64,000 bases of DNA from Anaerolineae bacterium. GTDB taxonomy: Bacteria > Chloroflexota > Anaerolineae > Aggregatilineales > Aggregatilineaceae. Below, piece after piece: positions 1 to 9,121 of the stretch (position 1 is its first letter; the number at the start of each line of letters is the position of its first letter). The notes beneath the pieces are model-generated. The model saw only the letters and a list, made by a program, of their open reading frames with translations, ran no database searches and was not told where the DNA came from. The position numbers and the translations under genes are program-made. The stretch spans positions 47,505-111,504 of the forward strand of contig JAHDWP010000008.1 of assembly GCA_023382715.1 (NCBI GenBank), given 5' to 3'.

Positions 1-255
1 TGTCCCGGCAGGAATATCCAGCGTGGGGGTGAGGAACGCGGGCGCGTCGAGGGTTGCCCGGCGGACATCTGCCGCGCGCACCGCGTACCCGTCCATCGCT
101 GAGTTGGCGAAGGGCGGGACGGACGCGGCAGCCACAACGTCCTCGGCGAGCACTCGCTCGAGGGCCTGGGCGACGTGCACCTCTTCGGCGGGCAGGACGT
201 GGACTCGCGCCAGTATCCGGCTCAGCGCGTCCTCTGCGGACAGCAATCCGCCCAC
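1..255 (-). CDS. moeA: Molybdopterin molybdenumtransferase MoeA, N-terminal part (cut by window edge)
   Basis: The minus-strand frame is open from a GTG at 253-255 to base 1, giving 85 codons of the N-terminus. It contains VPPFANSAMDGYAV, the signature of MoeA, preceded by a helical stretch with an LERVLAEDV-like motif as in the family. MoeA inserts molybdate into adenylylated molybdopterin to complete the molybdenum cofactor. The GTG start is chosen because a GGAG ribosome site lies 7 bases upstream. The gene begins 18 bases after the FHA-protein stop, so the two are probably co-transcribed. Molybdenum cofactor is needed by the molybdenum hydroxylases encoded at 28.8-37.8 kb. The family call is firm; the C-terminal two thirds lie outside the window. 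Confidence 0.88.
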   Translation of the reverse strand, partial: MGGLLSAEDALSRILARVHVLPAEEVHVAQALERVLAEDVVAAASVPPFANSAMDGYAVRAADVRRATLDAPAFLTPTLDIPAGT

Positions 256-273
256 CCTACGACTCCAGCAAAC

Positions 274-981
274 TCAGCGGCACGTGGCATCCTCGCGAAT
301 GCCCAGGTCGAACATCTCCGAGATGACGGGAATATCATCCCACCAGCACTTGGCGTCAATGATGATGCCGCCGATCACCGATGTGACGATGCACAGCACG
401 AGGAAACACCCGCAGCCCAGCACGACCCAGCGCCCTGCGCCGCCGCCTTCATAGGGTTCCTCTTGGTACTGGTAATCGTAGCCCGCCGGCTGCTGCATGG
501 GCATCCCGTAGGGCTGCTGGCCAGGGGCCACGCCAGCCGCGTAACCGGACGGGGCGGGCGGCATGGCCTGCGGTGGTGGGTAGCCCGCCGCCGGGCGCTG
601 AAATTCCGCGCCGCCGGGCTGCGGAGGGCCGCCGACCATCGTCGCCGCCTGGGCAGGACCGGCCATATAGCCCACTTCGGCCTCGTAGGCCACCGTCACC
701 GTCTCGCCCAGCCCGATCATGTCACCGGGCGAGAGCGGACGCGCTCCCGTCAACCGCTGCCCATTCACAAACGTCCCGTTGGTCGAACCCAGGTCTTCGA
801 GCGTGTACCCCCCCGTGCCCTGCGTGAAGCGACAGTGATGGCGGCTCACCTCAGGGTCGTTGATCACGATATCGTTGGTGATGTCCCGACCCAGCGCGAT
901 GATGCCCTGTTCCAGGGGATAGACCTGATTGGGCTGCGGTCCACGACGCACAATCAAGCGAAAGCTGCTGCTTCCCTGCAT
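274..981 (-). CDS. FHA-domain protein with one C-terminal membrane segment
   Basis: This 235-residue protein has an N-terminal forkhead-associated domain (about residues 25-95) with the expected GRD, SRHH and STNGTFVNG motifs, so it should bind phosphothreonine peptides. A Pro/Gly/Gln-rich linker (about 110-180, rich in PQ and YPPP) follows. Near residue 185 a hydrophobic span begins (VVLGCGCFLVLCIVTSVIGG), and a short tail of about 30 residues lies on the other side. The FHA domain would face the cytoplasm. The partner kinase is not in the window. A strong promoter lies at 1038-1066, and moeA follows 18 bases after the stop. Function beyond phosphopeptide recognition is unknown. Confidence 0.85.
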   Translation of the reverse strand: MQGSSSFRLIVRRGPQPNQVYPLEQGIIALGRDITNDIVINDPEVSRHHCRFTQGTGGYTLEDLGSTNGTFVNGQRLTGARPLSPGDMIGLGETVTVAYEAEVGYMAGPAQAATMVGGPPQPGGAEFQRPAAGYPPPQAMPPAPSGYAAGVAPGQQPYGMPMQQPAGYDYQYQEEPYEGGGAGRWVVLGCGCFLVLCIVTSVIGGIIIDAKCWWDDIPVISEMFDLGIREDATCR

Positions 982-1037
982 AACCCCTGCCTCCTCACGC
1001 GCGGCCAGCGGCGGATACGACTCACGAGACGGTTCGG

Positions 1038-1066
1038 AGTATACGGGGATCGCGAGTTGGTGTCAA
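1038..1066 (-). promoter_or_regulatory. Sigma-70-type promoter for FHA-moeA
   Basis: Read on the minus strand there is TTGACA (1061-1066), a 17-base spacer, then TATACT (1038-1043), five of six matches to the -10 consensus. The FHA start codon at 981 lies about 50 bases downstream, with a GGAGG-like ribosome site before it. Confidence 0.75.
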
Positions 1067-1244
1067 CACAGCGCGGCGCGGGTGCTCTATGGTGGAGATG
1101 AAATGCTTGAGCCACAGGGAGACGCAAGGCGCAACGGGAATCTGGCGCCCGTTTCGTAGTCTTCTTCTCTCTACGCTCTCCGCACCTCAGCGGGGGCTTC
1201 TCGCTCCAGGAAGCCGAGAAAGCCGTTGCGTTCAGGCACAAAGA

Positions 1245-1274
1245 CACAGCGCCCCAGGACTTGGCGGCGCTGTG
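1245..1274 (-). terminator. Hairpin terminator after rpoD
   Basis: A perfect 9-base inverted repeat (CACAGCGCC / GGCGCTGTG) with a 12-base loop lies about 30 bases past the rpoD stop. On the minus strand it is followed by TCTTTGTG, a weak U-tract. It is a probable intrinsic terminator. Confidence 0.5.
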
Positions 1275-1302
1275 CCGGAATGTTTAGTGGAAAGCCGCCT
1301 GC

Positions 1303-2502
1303 TTACGTGAAGTCGCGCAATTGGCGCGAGCGACGGGGATGGCGCAGCCGGCGCAACGCCCGACCCTCAATCTGCCGGATGCGCTCGCGCGTCAGCCCGA
1401 ACTTCTGTCCGACCTCTTCCAGCGTGTAGCTGCGCCCGTTTTGCAGCCCGAAGCGCAGCCGAAGGATTCGCGCCTCGCGCGCCGTCAGCGTCCCCAGCAC
1501 TTCCTCGACGCGCTCGCGCAGCAGGTTCTGGTAGGCGCTCTGCGTGGGAGTCGGCGTGCTCTGATCTTCGATGAAGCTGCCCAGCTCGCTGTCTTCCTCT
1601 TCCCCGACGGGGCGCTCCAGGCTCATCGGACGCCAGCTCACCTTGAGCATCCACTGCACCTTGCGCGGCTCCAGCCCCATGCGCTCGGCGATCTCCTCTG
1701 GCGTGGGCTTGCGCCCATGCTCTTGCTCAAGCTGGCGGGCCGTTTTGTACAGGCGGCGGATGCGGTCGGACATGTGCACCGGCACGCGAATCGTGCGCCC
1801 CTGGTCGGCAATGGCACGGGTGATCGTCTGGCGAATCCACCACGTCGCATAGGTCGAGAAGCGATAACCGCGCGTGTAGTCGAACTTCTCGACGGCTTTC
1901 ATCAGCCCTAGGTTGCCCTCCTGGATCAGGTCCAGGAAATGCACCCCGCGCCCCATATACTTCTTGGCGATGCTGACTACCAGCCGCGTGTTTGCTTTAA
2001 TCAGGTGATCCCGCGCCGCTTTCCCGTCCTCGATGATCGCCTCCAGCACCTGGCGAGCTTCATCAGTCAGGTTGCCGTTCCGCCGGGCCAGCTCGACGCG
2101 GGCGGCGTTGCCAGCCTCCAGCCGCCGGGCCAGCCCGACTTCCTCTTCTGTGTTCAGCAGCGGGACTCGTGCCATCTCTTTGAGGTACAGTCCAACAGTG
2201 TCATCGGACGACACGCCGCTCAGGTCATAAGCTTCGTCCTCGTCCTCGTCGTCCAGCACCTCATCGGTGGCGTCGAGATCAAAAGCATCGGACTTGTCGC
2301 CGAACACTTCGACCCCGGACGCATGGAGCCACATGAAGATTTCTTCGAGCTGTTCCAGCGCCTCGTCTGCATCCGGCATGACATCAATAATATCGTCGGT
2401 CGTCAGAAAACCTTGCGTATCGGCCTTTTCCAGCAGCGCCACCATGATCGCCTGACCGGGTGCGCTGCCTTCGGTCTGTTCCGCATCGCTATGCTCAATC
2501 AA
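1303..2502 (-). CDS. rpoD: RNA polymerase principal sigma factor (RpoD/SigA)
   Basis: This is the housekeeping sigma-70 factor. From the TTG start at 2502 it has 399 residues. A region 1.1-like start is followed by an acidic stretch (DDEDEDE, about residues 84-90), region 1.2 ([11 protein letters not shown]), and region 2 (about 167-244, with [19 protein letters not shown] and [12 protein letters not shown]). Region 3 follows, and region 4 ends in the helix-turn-helix [20 protein letters not shown] and the RLRHP..SRQLRDF tail typical of primary sigma factors. The frame is open to a GTG at 2553, but TTG at 2502 has the better ribosome site (AAGGGGGTGG) and gives a normal N-terminus. It lies downstream of the DUF177 gene in the same orientation and is probably transcribed from the promoter at 3242-3270. 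Confidence 0.95.
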   Translation of the reverse strand: MIEHSDAEQTEGSAPGQAIMVALLEKADTQGFLTTDDIIDVMPDADEALEQLEEIFMWLHASGVEVFGDKSDAFDLDATDEVLDDEDEDEAYDLSGVSSDDTVGLYLKEMARVPLLNTEEEVGLARRLEAGNAARVELARRNGNLTDEARQVLEAIIEDGKAARDHLIKANTRLVVSIAKKYMGRGVHFLDLIQEGNLGLMKAVEKFDYTRGYRFSTYATWWIRQTITRAIADQGRTIRVPVHMSDRIRRLYKTARQLEQEHGRKPTPEEIAERMGLEPRKVQWMLKVSWRPMSLERPVGEEEDSELGSFIEDQSTPTPTQSAYQNLLRERVEEVLGTLTAREARILRLRFGLQNGRSYTLEEVGQKFGLTRERIRQIEGRALRRLRHPRRSRQLRDFT

Positions 2503-2589
2503 TTCCCACCCCCTTAAATTACTCGTCTGCCAGCTCCTGCGCGTCGCAGGCACCTCGCGGCGTTCTCGAAATGCTGATGAGAAAATCGT

Positions 2590-3135
2590 CTACGGTTCTT
2601 CGGAGTCCAGGGATTGGAGACGAGAGCGCAGAACCTCCAAACGCGGGTCAAACCGGTCTGGCTTGCAGCCGCATAGTCCATCATTGAGGTCCTGGCCACA
2701 CTGCGGGCACAGCCCGGCACAGTCCGGGCGACACAGCACCACCATGGGCACCGCCAGGATCGCTTCTTCGCGCAACAGGGGGGCCGTGTCGAGGATGCCA
2801 GTTTCGGCGACGGCGTAGGCGCAATCAGGCGATGCCGGAAAGGCAAAAAGTTCTTCTAGCGTCAACTCGACGGGCACGAACGTGGGCCGCAGGCAGCGCG
2901 CGCATTCGGCCAGCACGTGCGTATCCAGGGTGCCCTGCACCAGGACGCCCCGCGAATTGCGGCTGAGCCGCAGAGTGCCGCGCAAAAAGTCGAGCGTCAG
3001 GTCGTCATCAAGCTGAACGCGCGGTAGATCGAGGGCGATCTCGCGGACATACCCCACCCCCTCAGCCAGCATGAAGCCCACGTTGATCTTGAGGACTCGC
3101 CGGTTGACAAAAGGCTGACTACGCGAAGTGGACAC
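2590..3135 (-). CDS. DUF177 (YceD-like) protein with Cys motif
   Basis: This 181-residue protein is a DUF177/YceD family member. It has the conserved RPDCAGLCPQCGQDLN core and a closing CGC, near residues 140-160, a probable metal-binding knuckle. In many bacteria the family is encoded just before rpmF (ribosomal protein L32) and is linked to 23S rRNA maturation. Here no L32 frame follows; rpoD comes next. The start is a GTG at 3133-3135; a later in-frame start near VLKINVGF is possible. It is the first gene behind the strong promoter at 3242-3270. Confidence 0.85.
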   Translation of the reverse strand: MSTSRSQPFVNRRVLKINVGFMLAEGVGYVREIALDLPRVQLDDDLTLDFLRGTLRLSRNSRGVLVQGTLDTHVLAECARCLRPTFVPVELTLEELFAFPASPDCAYAVAETGILDTAPLLREEAILAVPMVVLCRPDCAGLCPQCGQDLNDGLCGCKPDRFDPRLEVLRSRLQSLDSEEP

Positions 3136-3241
3136 CCTACCGAGCCTCTCAAACGTTCGGGCAAAAAAGAAGACAGCCGCCGACTCGAGGCGGGCGACGA
3201 GTCACGGCTGCTATAATTGCCCCCCCACTGCCACTGACGAA

Positions 3242-3270
3242 ATTATAACGTTTTCTCAACCTAATGTCAA
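3242..3270 (-). promoter_or_regulatory. Perfect consensus sigma-70 promoter for DUF177-rpoD
   Basis: On the minus strand TTGACA (3265-3270) is separated by exactly 17 bases from TATAAT (3242-3247). Both hexamers match the consensus completely. The expected start of transcription is near 3235, giving a leader of about 100 bases that contains a run of seven G on the minus strand. Confidence 0.85.
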
Positions 3271-3390
3271 GCAGAACACTCGCGTATTATCAGGCATGGG
3301 ACTGGCAACCTAAATAGCCTTTAGCCTCCAGCCATCAGCCGCCAGAAGCCGTTTGAGAGCCTCCCCCCCGGCTCGCTTTCCGTAAACGAA

Positions 3391-3445
3391 GAGGGGGAGT
3401 CGCCGTGCAATTAAGTCCCCTCTCCGCATGTGGTAGGAGTGAGGT
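3391..3445. repeat. Degenerate dispersed repeat, family B copy 1
   Basis: A GGGGGAGTCGCCGTG stretch, then TTAAG followed by a C-rich run, then CTCCGCATGTGG and a GAGTGAGGT end, aligns by eye with 47904-47954. There the order is GGGAATTCACGGCG, TTAAG, CTCCCTGCCC, GTGTGTGG. Both copies are intergenic. The relation is visual only and the copies are diverged. Confidence 0.4.
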
Positions 3446-3514
3446 AAACCTGCCAGCCAGGGCTTCGCAAACGGCCTCTCACCTGCGCCCGCCGGGTCGT
3501 CGCTCGCGCCCCGG

Positions 3515-3543
3515 TTTACGCCCGGCGGCGAATCCGGTATAAT
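3515..3543 (+). promoter_or_regulatory. Promoter for the glycan operon
   Basis: TTTACG (3515-3520, four of six matches), a 17-base spacer and a perfect TATAAT (3538-3543) lie about 80 bases before the RmlD-like gene. Confidence 0.6.
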
Positions 3544-3624
3544 CCGCCCCGCCAGCCAGAGCTGGCTGGTCAGGATGGGTTGCGGCGCGGGCACGCCGCT
3601 GCCACATAACCGTGAGAACACCCT

Positions 3625-4479
3625 ATGCGTATCCTCATCACCGGCGCTGATGGGCGGCTCGGCAGCGAGCTGGCGCGCGTGCTGACAGCACAGCAGCACA
3701 CCGTGACCGGCATTGATATCGGCACGGTGGACATCACCGACCGCGAAGGGGTCAGTGGTGCATTCGCCACTGCCTCGCCCGACCTGGTCATCCACTGTGC
3801 CGCGCTGACGGCGGTGGATTTCTGCGCCGAGCACCCCGACGAAGCGCTGCGCATCAACGGCTATGGCACACAGGTTGTTGCTCAGGCGTGCCTGCGGCAC
3901 GGCGCGGCTCTCGCCTATATCAGCACCAATGAGGTCTTCGATGGCCAGCAGTGCCGGCCCCGTCTTGAGTACGATGCGCCCCGCCCGACCAACCCCTACG
4001 GCTACAGCAAATGGGTCGGCGAGCAGGTCGTGCGCGACCTGGTGAGCCGGCACTACATCATCCGCACGTCATGGCTGTTCGCGCACGGCGGGCACAACTT
4101 CGTTCATGCCGTGCTGCAACGCGCGCGCGAAGGCCAGCCCCTGCGCGTAGTGGTCAACGAGGTCAGCTCGCCCACTTACGCGCATGACCTGGCCGCCGCC
4201 ATCGCGCAACTGGTGGCCACCGACAGCTATGGCATTTACCACCTGGTCAACGAAGGATACGCCTCGCGCTGGCAGTTCGCCCGCCAGGCGCTCGACCAGG
4301 CGGGTTTCGGGGCAGTGCTCATTGAGCCGATCGCCCTGACCGAGTTCGCGCGGACGTCGCGTCCGCCTCAGTACGCCATCCTGCGCAACACCGCCGCTGC
4401 CCGCCTGGGAATCACGCTCCGCCCCTGGCCGGAGGCGCTGACGGCCTTTCTGGAAGCAGAGGGGCTGCGCGCGCGCTGA
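3625..4479 (+). CDS. dTDP-4-dehydrorhamnose reductase (RmlD)-like NAD(P)-dependent reductase
   Basis: This 284-residue protein is an extended short-chain dehydrogenase of the RmlD family. It has the N-terminal nucleotide loop GADGRLG (residues 7-13), an HCAALTAVD segment, STNEVFDG, and the catalytic Tyr-Lys pair in YGYSK near residue 133. RmlD reduces dTDP-4-keto-L-rhamnose to dTDP-L-rhamnose for surface polysaccharides, and the length fits. The rest of the rhamnose pathway (RmlA-C) is not in the window, so the exact sugar substrate is inferred. It heads a tightly packed plus-strand set with three glycosyltransferases. Confidence 0.8.
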   Translation: MRILITGADGRLGSELARVLTAQQHTVTGIDIGTVDITDREGVSGAFATASPDLVIHCAALTAVDFCAEHPDEALRINGYGTQVVAQACLRHGAALAYISTNEVFDGQQCRPRLEYDAPRPTNPYGYSKWVGEQVVRDLVSRHYIIRTSWLFAHGGHNFVHAVLQRAREGQPLRVVVNEVSSPTYAHDLAAAIAQLVATDSYGIYHLVNEGYASRWQFARQALDQAGFGAVLIEPIALTEFARTSRPPQYAILRNTAAARLGITLRPWPEALTAFLEAEGLRAR

Positions 4480-4488
4480 GAGACTGCC

Positions 4489-5481
4489 ATGCCAGAACCT
4501 ACCCCTCAACCGCTGGTTTCGGTCGTCATCCCCAACTGGAATGGCGCGCACTTCCTGCCAGGCTGCCTGGATTCGCTGCACCGCCAGGGCTATGCGCCGC
4601 TGGAGATTCTGGTCGCCGACAACGCCTCTTCGGATGGCTCGCGCGACCTGCTGGCGGCCCAATACCCGGATGTGATGCTGGTGGCGCTGCCGGAGAATCG
4701 CGGCTTCACCGGCGCATGCAACGCCGGCATGATCGCCGCGCGGGGCGAGATCGTCATCCTGCTCAACAACGACACCGAGGCGGATCCCGGCTGGATCGCG
4801 GCCATTGTGGACACCTTCGCCCGCCACCCCGAAGCAGGTCTGGTGGCGTCCAAGATGCTGCTCTTCGACCGGCGCGATCACTTTCACACCGCCGGCGACC
4901 TCTTCCGCGTGGACGGGCGGCTGTTCAATCGCGGGGTGTGGGAGCGCGACGACGGGCAGTATGACCAGGAGGAGTACGTCTTCAGCGCATGCGGCGGCTC
5001 CGCTGCCTACCGGCGCGCCATGCTCGCCGAGATCGGCCTGCTCGATGACGATTTCTTCTTCTCCTGCGAAGATATGGACCTGGCCTGGCGCGCCCAGCTT
5101 GCTGGCTACCGCTGCGTTTACCAGCCGGCGGCGGTCGTCTACCACCGCCTGGCCGCGACGGGCGGCGGAGTCACGGCCAGCTACCACGACGGGCGCAATA
5201 TGATCTGGCTGCTGGTCAAGGACTATCCGGGCGCGCTGTGGCGCAAGCACGGGCTGAAGGTGCTGCGCGCTCAGCTTGGCCTGGCCGGGCAAGCGCTGCG
5301 CGCCTGGCGAGGCGCAGCGGCTCGCGCCCGGCTGCGCGGCATGGTCGCCGGGCTTGTCGGCATTCCGCGCATGATGCGCAAGCGGCGGGGCATTCAGCGC
5401 GCCCGCCGTGTATCATTAGCATACCTGGAATCCATCCTGACGCCGATGCCCGACGAGGCGCCGGCATCGCAGCGAAAGTGA
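4489..5481 (+). CDS. Family 2 glycosyltransferase (rhamnosyltransferase-like)
   Basis: The 330-residue protein begins with a GT-A fold: VSVVIPNWNGAHFLPGC, then ADNASSDGS, and a DxD-type motif in NNDTEADPGW near residue 95. A later acceptor-region motif (ED.DLAWR) also fits GT2 rhamnosyltransferases of the WbbL type. The C-terminal 60 residues are basic and may contact the membrane. It follows the RmlD-like gene by 9 bases, which suggests transfer of a deoxyhexose in glycan assembly. Its stop codon overlaps the next start (GTGA). Confidence 0.82.
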   Translation: MPEPTPQPLVSVVIPNWNGAHFLPGCLDSLHRQGYAPLEILVADNASSDGSRDLLAAQYPDVMLVALPENRGFTGACNAGMIAARGEIVILLNNDTEADPGWIAAIVDTFARHPEAGLVASKMLLFDRRDHFHTAGDLFRVDGRLFNRGVWERDDGQYDQEEYVFSACGGSAAYRRAMLAEIGLLDDDFFFSCEDMDLAWRAQLAGYRCVYQPAAVVYHRLAATGGGVTASYHDGRNMIWLLVKDYPGALWRKHGLKVLRAQLGLAGQALRAWRGAAARARLRGMVAGLVGIPRMMRKRRGIQRARRVSLAYLESILTPMPDEAPASQRK

Positions 5482-6251
5482 AGCCAACGGTGACTCCGCC
5501 CCGCGATCCGCAGCGCGCAGAAGCGCCCTATCTGTCCATTGTCATCCCTGCCTACAATGAAGAAGCCCGGCTGCCCGCCAGCCTGGAAGCCATTGTTGAC
5601 TTCCTGGGCAGCAAGCCCTACAGCGCCGAGGTCGTGGTGGTGGACAATAACAGCAAGGACGGCACCGGCGCCATCATCCAGGATTTCGCCGCCCGTTCTG
5701 CGTGTGTGCGCGGGCTGTTCGAGGGGACGCAGGGCAAAGGGGCCGCCGTGCGCACGGGAATGCTGGCGGCGCGCGGCGACTATCGCTTCATCTGCGACGC
5801 CGATCTGTCCATGCCTATCACCGAGCTGGACAAGTTCCTGCCGCCGCAGTTGGCGGGCTATGACATCGCCATCGCCTCGCGTGAAGCGCCCGGCGCGGTG
5901 CGCTACCACGAACCCTGGCACCGCCACGTGATGGGCCGCGTCTTCAACACCATCGTCCGCGTGCTGGCCGTGCCCGGCCTGCAGGACACGCAGTGCGGCT
6001 TCAAGATGTTCCGCGCCGAAGTCGCCGAGGCGCTCTTCCCCCTGCAAACCATGAACGGCTGGAGCTTCGACGTGGAGATCCTCTACGCCGCCCGCCGCCG
6101 GAGGTACCGCGTCGTCGAGGTGCCGATCCACTGGTATTACGGGGAGAACACGCGCATCAGCCCGCTGCGCGATTCGCTCGATATGTTCGTCGAAGTGCTC
6201 AGGATTCGCCGCAACGGTTTGCGCGGCCTCTACACCCCGCCCCATCCATGA
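5478..6251 (+). CDS. Family 2 glycosyltransferase (dolichyl-phosphate glucosyltransferase-like)
   Basis: From the GTG at 5478, which overlaps the previous stop as GTGA, this is a 257-residue GT2 enzyme. Motifs are LSIVIPAYNEEARLP, VVDNNSKDGT, and the DxD-type CDADLSMP near residue 107. The QDTQCGFKMFR and GWSFDVEIL segments are typical of polyprenyl-phosphate glycosyltransferases that charge undecaprenyl- or dolichyl-phosphate with one sugar from a nucleotide sugar. No membrane segment is evident. A longer frame begins at 5238, but it only adds sequence overlapping the upstream gene in another frame and was not used. Confidence 0.8.
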   Translation: MKPTVTPPRDPQRAEAPYLSIVIPAYNEEARLPASLEAIVDFLGSKPYSAEVVVVDNNSKDGTGAIIQDFAARSACVRGLFEGTQGKGAAVRTGMLAARGDYRFICDADLSMPITELDKFLPPQLAGYDIAIASREAPGAVRYHEPWHRHVMGRVFNTIVRVLAVPGLQDTQCGFKMFRAEVAEALFPLQTMNGWSFDVEILYAARRRRYRVVEVPIHWYYGENTRISPLRDSLDMFVEVLRIRRNGLRGLYTPPHP

Positions 6252-6910
6252 CTGCGTCGGCTGATCTGCGCCACGAGTACGCCCTGGCGGGCCGGGGCTT
6301 CGCCCGCGTCGCCGGACTCGACGAGGCCGGGCGCGGCGCGTGGGCCGGCCCGGTCGTCGCCGGCGCGGTGATCCTGCCGCTGGATCGCTTCGATCTGGCT
6401 CATGCCCTGCGCGGCGTCAACGATTCCAAGCAGCTCACCCCCGCCGAGCGCGAAGCGCTGCTGCCGCTTATCGCCGGGACGGCGCTCGCCGTCGGTGTGG
6501 GGTACGCGACTCAGGGCGAGATTGACGCGCTGGGCATCGTCCCGGCCACGCGGCAGGCCATGCAGCGCGCGCTCGACGCGCTGGCCGCCGCGCCGGACGC
6601 CCTGCTCGTGGACGGGCGGGCGCTGTCAGCGTTCACCCTGCCCTGCCTGGCGATGGACAAGGGCGATCAGCAATCGCTGTCCATCGCCGCGGCCAGCATC
6701 GTCGCCAAAGTGACGCGCGACCGCTTCATGGACAGCCTGGATGACCTCTTCCCCCAATACGGCTTTCGCGAGCACAAGGGCTATGGCACGCCGCTGCACC
6801 AGGGAGCGCTGCGCGCCTTCGGGCCGTGCGCCGCCCACCGCCTGACCTTCGCGCCGCTGCGCGCCCTGCTCAGCGCGGCCACAGCAGCCAGGGAGCAGCC
6901 CGCGCCATGA
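6248..6910 (+). CDS. rnhB: Ribonuclease HII
   Basis: The 220-residue product matches RNase HII, which cuts the RNA strand of RNA-DNA hybrids and excises single ribonucleotides from DNA. The family signature GLDEAGRGAWAGPVVAGAV holds the catalytic Asp25 and Glu26. Further acidic catalytic positions fall in LLVDGRAL and near KVTRDRFMD, and the HKGYGT motif closes the domain. ATG at 6248 overlaps the previous stop (ATGA). Its position inside a glycosyltransferase operon is probably incidental. Confidence 0.95.
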   Translation: MTASADLRHEYALAGRGFARVAGLDEAGRGAWAGPVVAGAVILPLDRFDLAHALRGVNDSKQLTPAEREALLPLIAGTALAVGVGYATQGEIDALGIVPATRQAMQRALDALAAAPDALLVDGRALSAFTLPCLAMDKGDQQSLSIAAASIVAKVTRDRFMDSLDDLFPQYGFREHKGYGTPLHQGALRAFGPCAAHRLTFAPLRALLSAATAAREQPAP

Positions 6911-8040
6911 AGCTTGCCCTGGTTCACGACTGGCTTAATCAGATTGGCGGTGCGGAGGACGTGCTCGATCACCTGGTGCGCTTTTACCCTGGCGCGCCGG
7001 TTTACACGAGCATGTACGCGCCGGACCTGATGCCCGCCCATTACCGGAATTGGGACATTCGCTCGACCTGGATGGACCGGCTGCCGGGCATTCACCGGGC
7101 GCATCAGCGCTATCTGCCGCTCTATCCGCTGACATGGGCACGCACCGATCTCTCCGGCTACGATGTCGTGCTCAGCAACAAGAGCGGCTTCTGTCACGGC
7201 GTGCGCACCGGCCCGCACACGCTGCACGTCTGCTACTGCCTGGCCCCCACCCGCTACATCTGGAATCTGGACAGCTATCTCGCCCGCGAGGGCTTCGGCG
7301 CGCCGGTGCGCCTGGCCGCGCGCCTGGTCGCCCGACTGTATCGCCGCTGGGACTACGCCGCCGCCCAGCGCGTGACTCACCTGATCGCCATCAGCACAGA
7401 GATTCAGCAGCGCATCCGCCGCTACTATCACCGCGAGTCCGCGCTCATCTACCCGCCGGTCGAGGCCGCCGAGCGCTTCACGCCCGTCCAACAGGTAGGC
7501 GACTACTATCTCGCCCTGTCGCGCCTCATCCCCTACAAGCGCATTGACCTGGCCGTCGAAGCCTGTACCCGGCTGGGCCTGCCCCTGCTCGTCGCTGGCA
7601 AGGGCCGCGACCGCGCGCGGCTGGAGAGCCTGGCCGGGCCGACCGTGCAGTTCCTCGGCTTCGTGCCCGACGACGACCTGCCCGACCTGTTCGCCCGCTG
7701 CAAGGCGTTCATCTTCCCCGGCCTGGAGGACTTCGGCATCGTGCCCGTGCAGGCGCAGGCAGCGGGCCGCCCGGTGATCGCCTTCAAGGGCGGCGGCGCG
7801 CTGGACACCGTGATTCCGGGGCGCACTGGCGAGTTCTTCACCGAGCCGACCGTCGAATCGCTGATGGCCACCTTGCGCGCTTTCGACGCGAGCCGCTACG
7901 ACCCGGCAGCCATCCGCGCCCACGCCCTGCGCTTCGATTCGGCGGTTTTCGAGCGGGCGATCACGACCTTCGTCGAGCGCGCCTGGGATGAGTTCAGATC
8001 GCGCGGCGGCTCTGCGACATCATCGGGCGCGCGGTCATGA
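6907..8040 (+). CDS. Family 4 (GT-B) glycosyltransferase
   Basis: This 377-residue protein is a GT-B glycosyltransferase. It has an N-terminal acceptor domain beginning MKLALVHDWLNQIGGAEDV and a C-terminal donor domain with YYLALSRLIPYKRIDLAVEA, LLVAGKGRDR and FIFPGLEDFGIVPVQAQAAGRPVIAF. The last carries the conserved E-x7-E nucleotide-sugar region. Such enzymes add mannose or related sugars to lipid-linked glycans. ATG at 6907 overlaps the RNase HII stop. It ends the overlapping plus-strand chain that starts at 3625. Confidence 0.85.
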   Translation: MKLALVHDWLNQIGGAEDVLDHLVRFYPGAPVYTSMYAPDLMPAHYRNWDIRSTWMDRLPGIHRAHQRYLPLYPLTWARTDLSGYDVVLSNKSGFCHGVRTGPHTLHVCYCLAPTRYIWNLDSYLAREGFGAPVRLAARLVARLYRRWDYAAAQRVTHLIAISTEIQQRIRRYYHRESALIYPPVEAAERFTPVQQVGDYYLALSRLIPYKRIDLAVEACTRLGLPLLVAGKGRDRARLESLAGPTVQFLGFVPDDDLPDLFARCKAFIFPGLEDFGIVPVQAQAAGRPVIAFKGGGALDTVIPGRTGEFFTEPTVESLMATLRAFDASRYDPAAIRAHALRFDSAVFERAITTFVERAWDEFRSRGGSATSSGARS

Positions 8041-8070
8041 GGCCGCCGCCCTGCCGTCGGGCAGCCGTTC

Positions 8071-8100
8071 TTTCCATCGGTCGGCGCGCTGCGCTATAAT
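8071..8100 (+). promoter_or_regulatory. Promoter for moxR-DUF58
   Basis: TTTCCA (8071-8076, four of six matches) and a perfect TATAAT (8095-8100) are separated by 18 bases. They lie 45 bases before the MoxR start. Confidence 0.5.
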
Positions 8101-8144
8101 CTGCCCTGTTCCCGCCCGCTCAACCGCAAAGGCTAGATCTCCTG

Positions 8145-9101
<957 letters not shown>

Positions 9102-9121
9102 CCCTGGCCGGTGGGCGACTC

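Larger units (their letters stand above)
982..1302. other. Intergenic region between FHA gene and rpoD
   Basis: This stretch of about 320 bases has no convincing gene. It holds the minus-strand promoter of the FHA-moeA pair (1038-1066) and a hairpin after rpoD (1245-1274). The short open frames here have no recognisable domains or ribosome sites. Confidence 0.6.
3136..3624. other. Divergent intergenic region
   Basis: About 490 bases separate the minus-strand DUF177 gene from the plus-strand glycan operon. The region holds one promoter in each direction (3242-3270 minus, 3515-3543 plus) and a degenerate repeat (3391-3445) related to one at 47.9 kb. No gene is supported. Confidence 0.6.

Noticed and set aside
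3212..3217. A plus-strand TATAAT as a promoter
   Set aside because: No -35 partner at 16-18 bases and no plus-strand gene for 400 bases.
5238..5477. Longer start for the second GT2 glycosyltransferase
   Set aside because: The extra 80 residues overlap the previous gene in another frame and look like shadow sequence; GTG at 5478 overlaps the previous stop as in the other genes of the chain.
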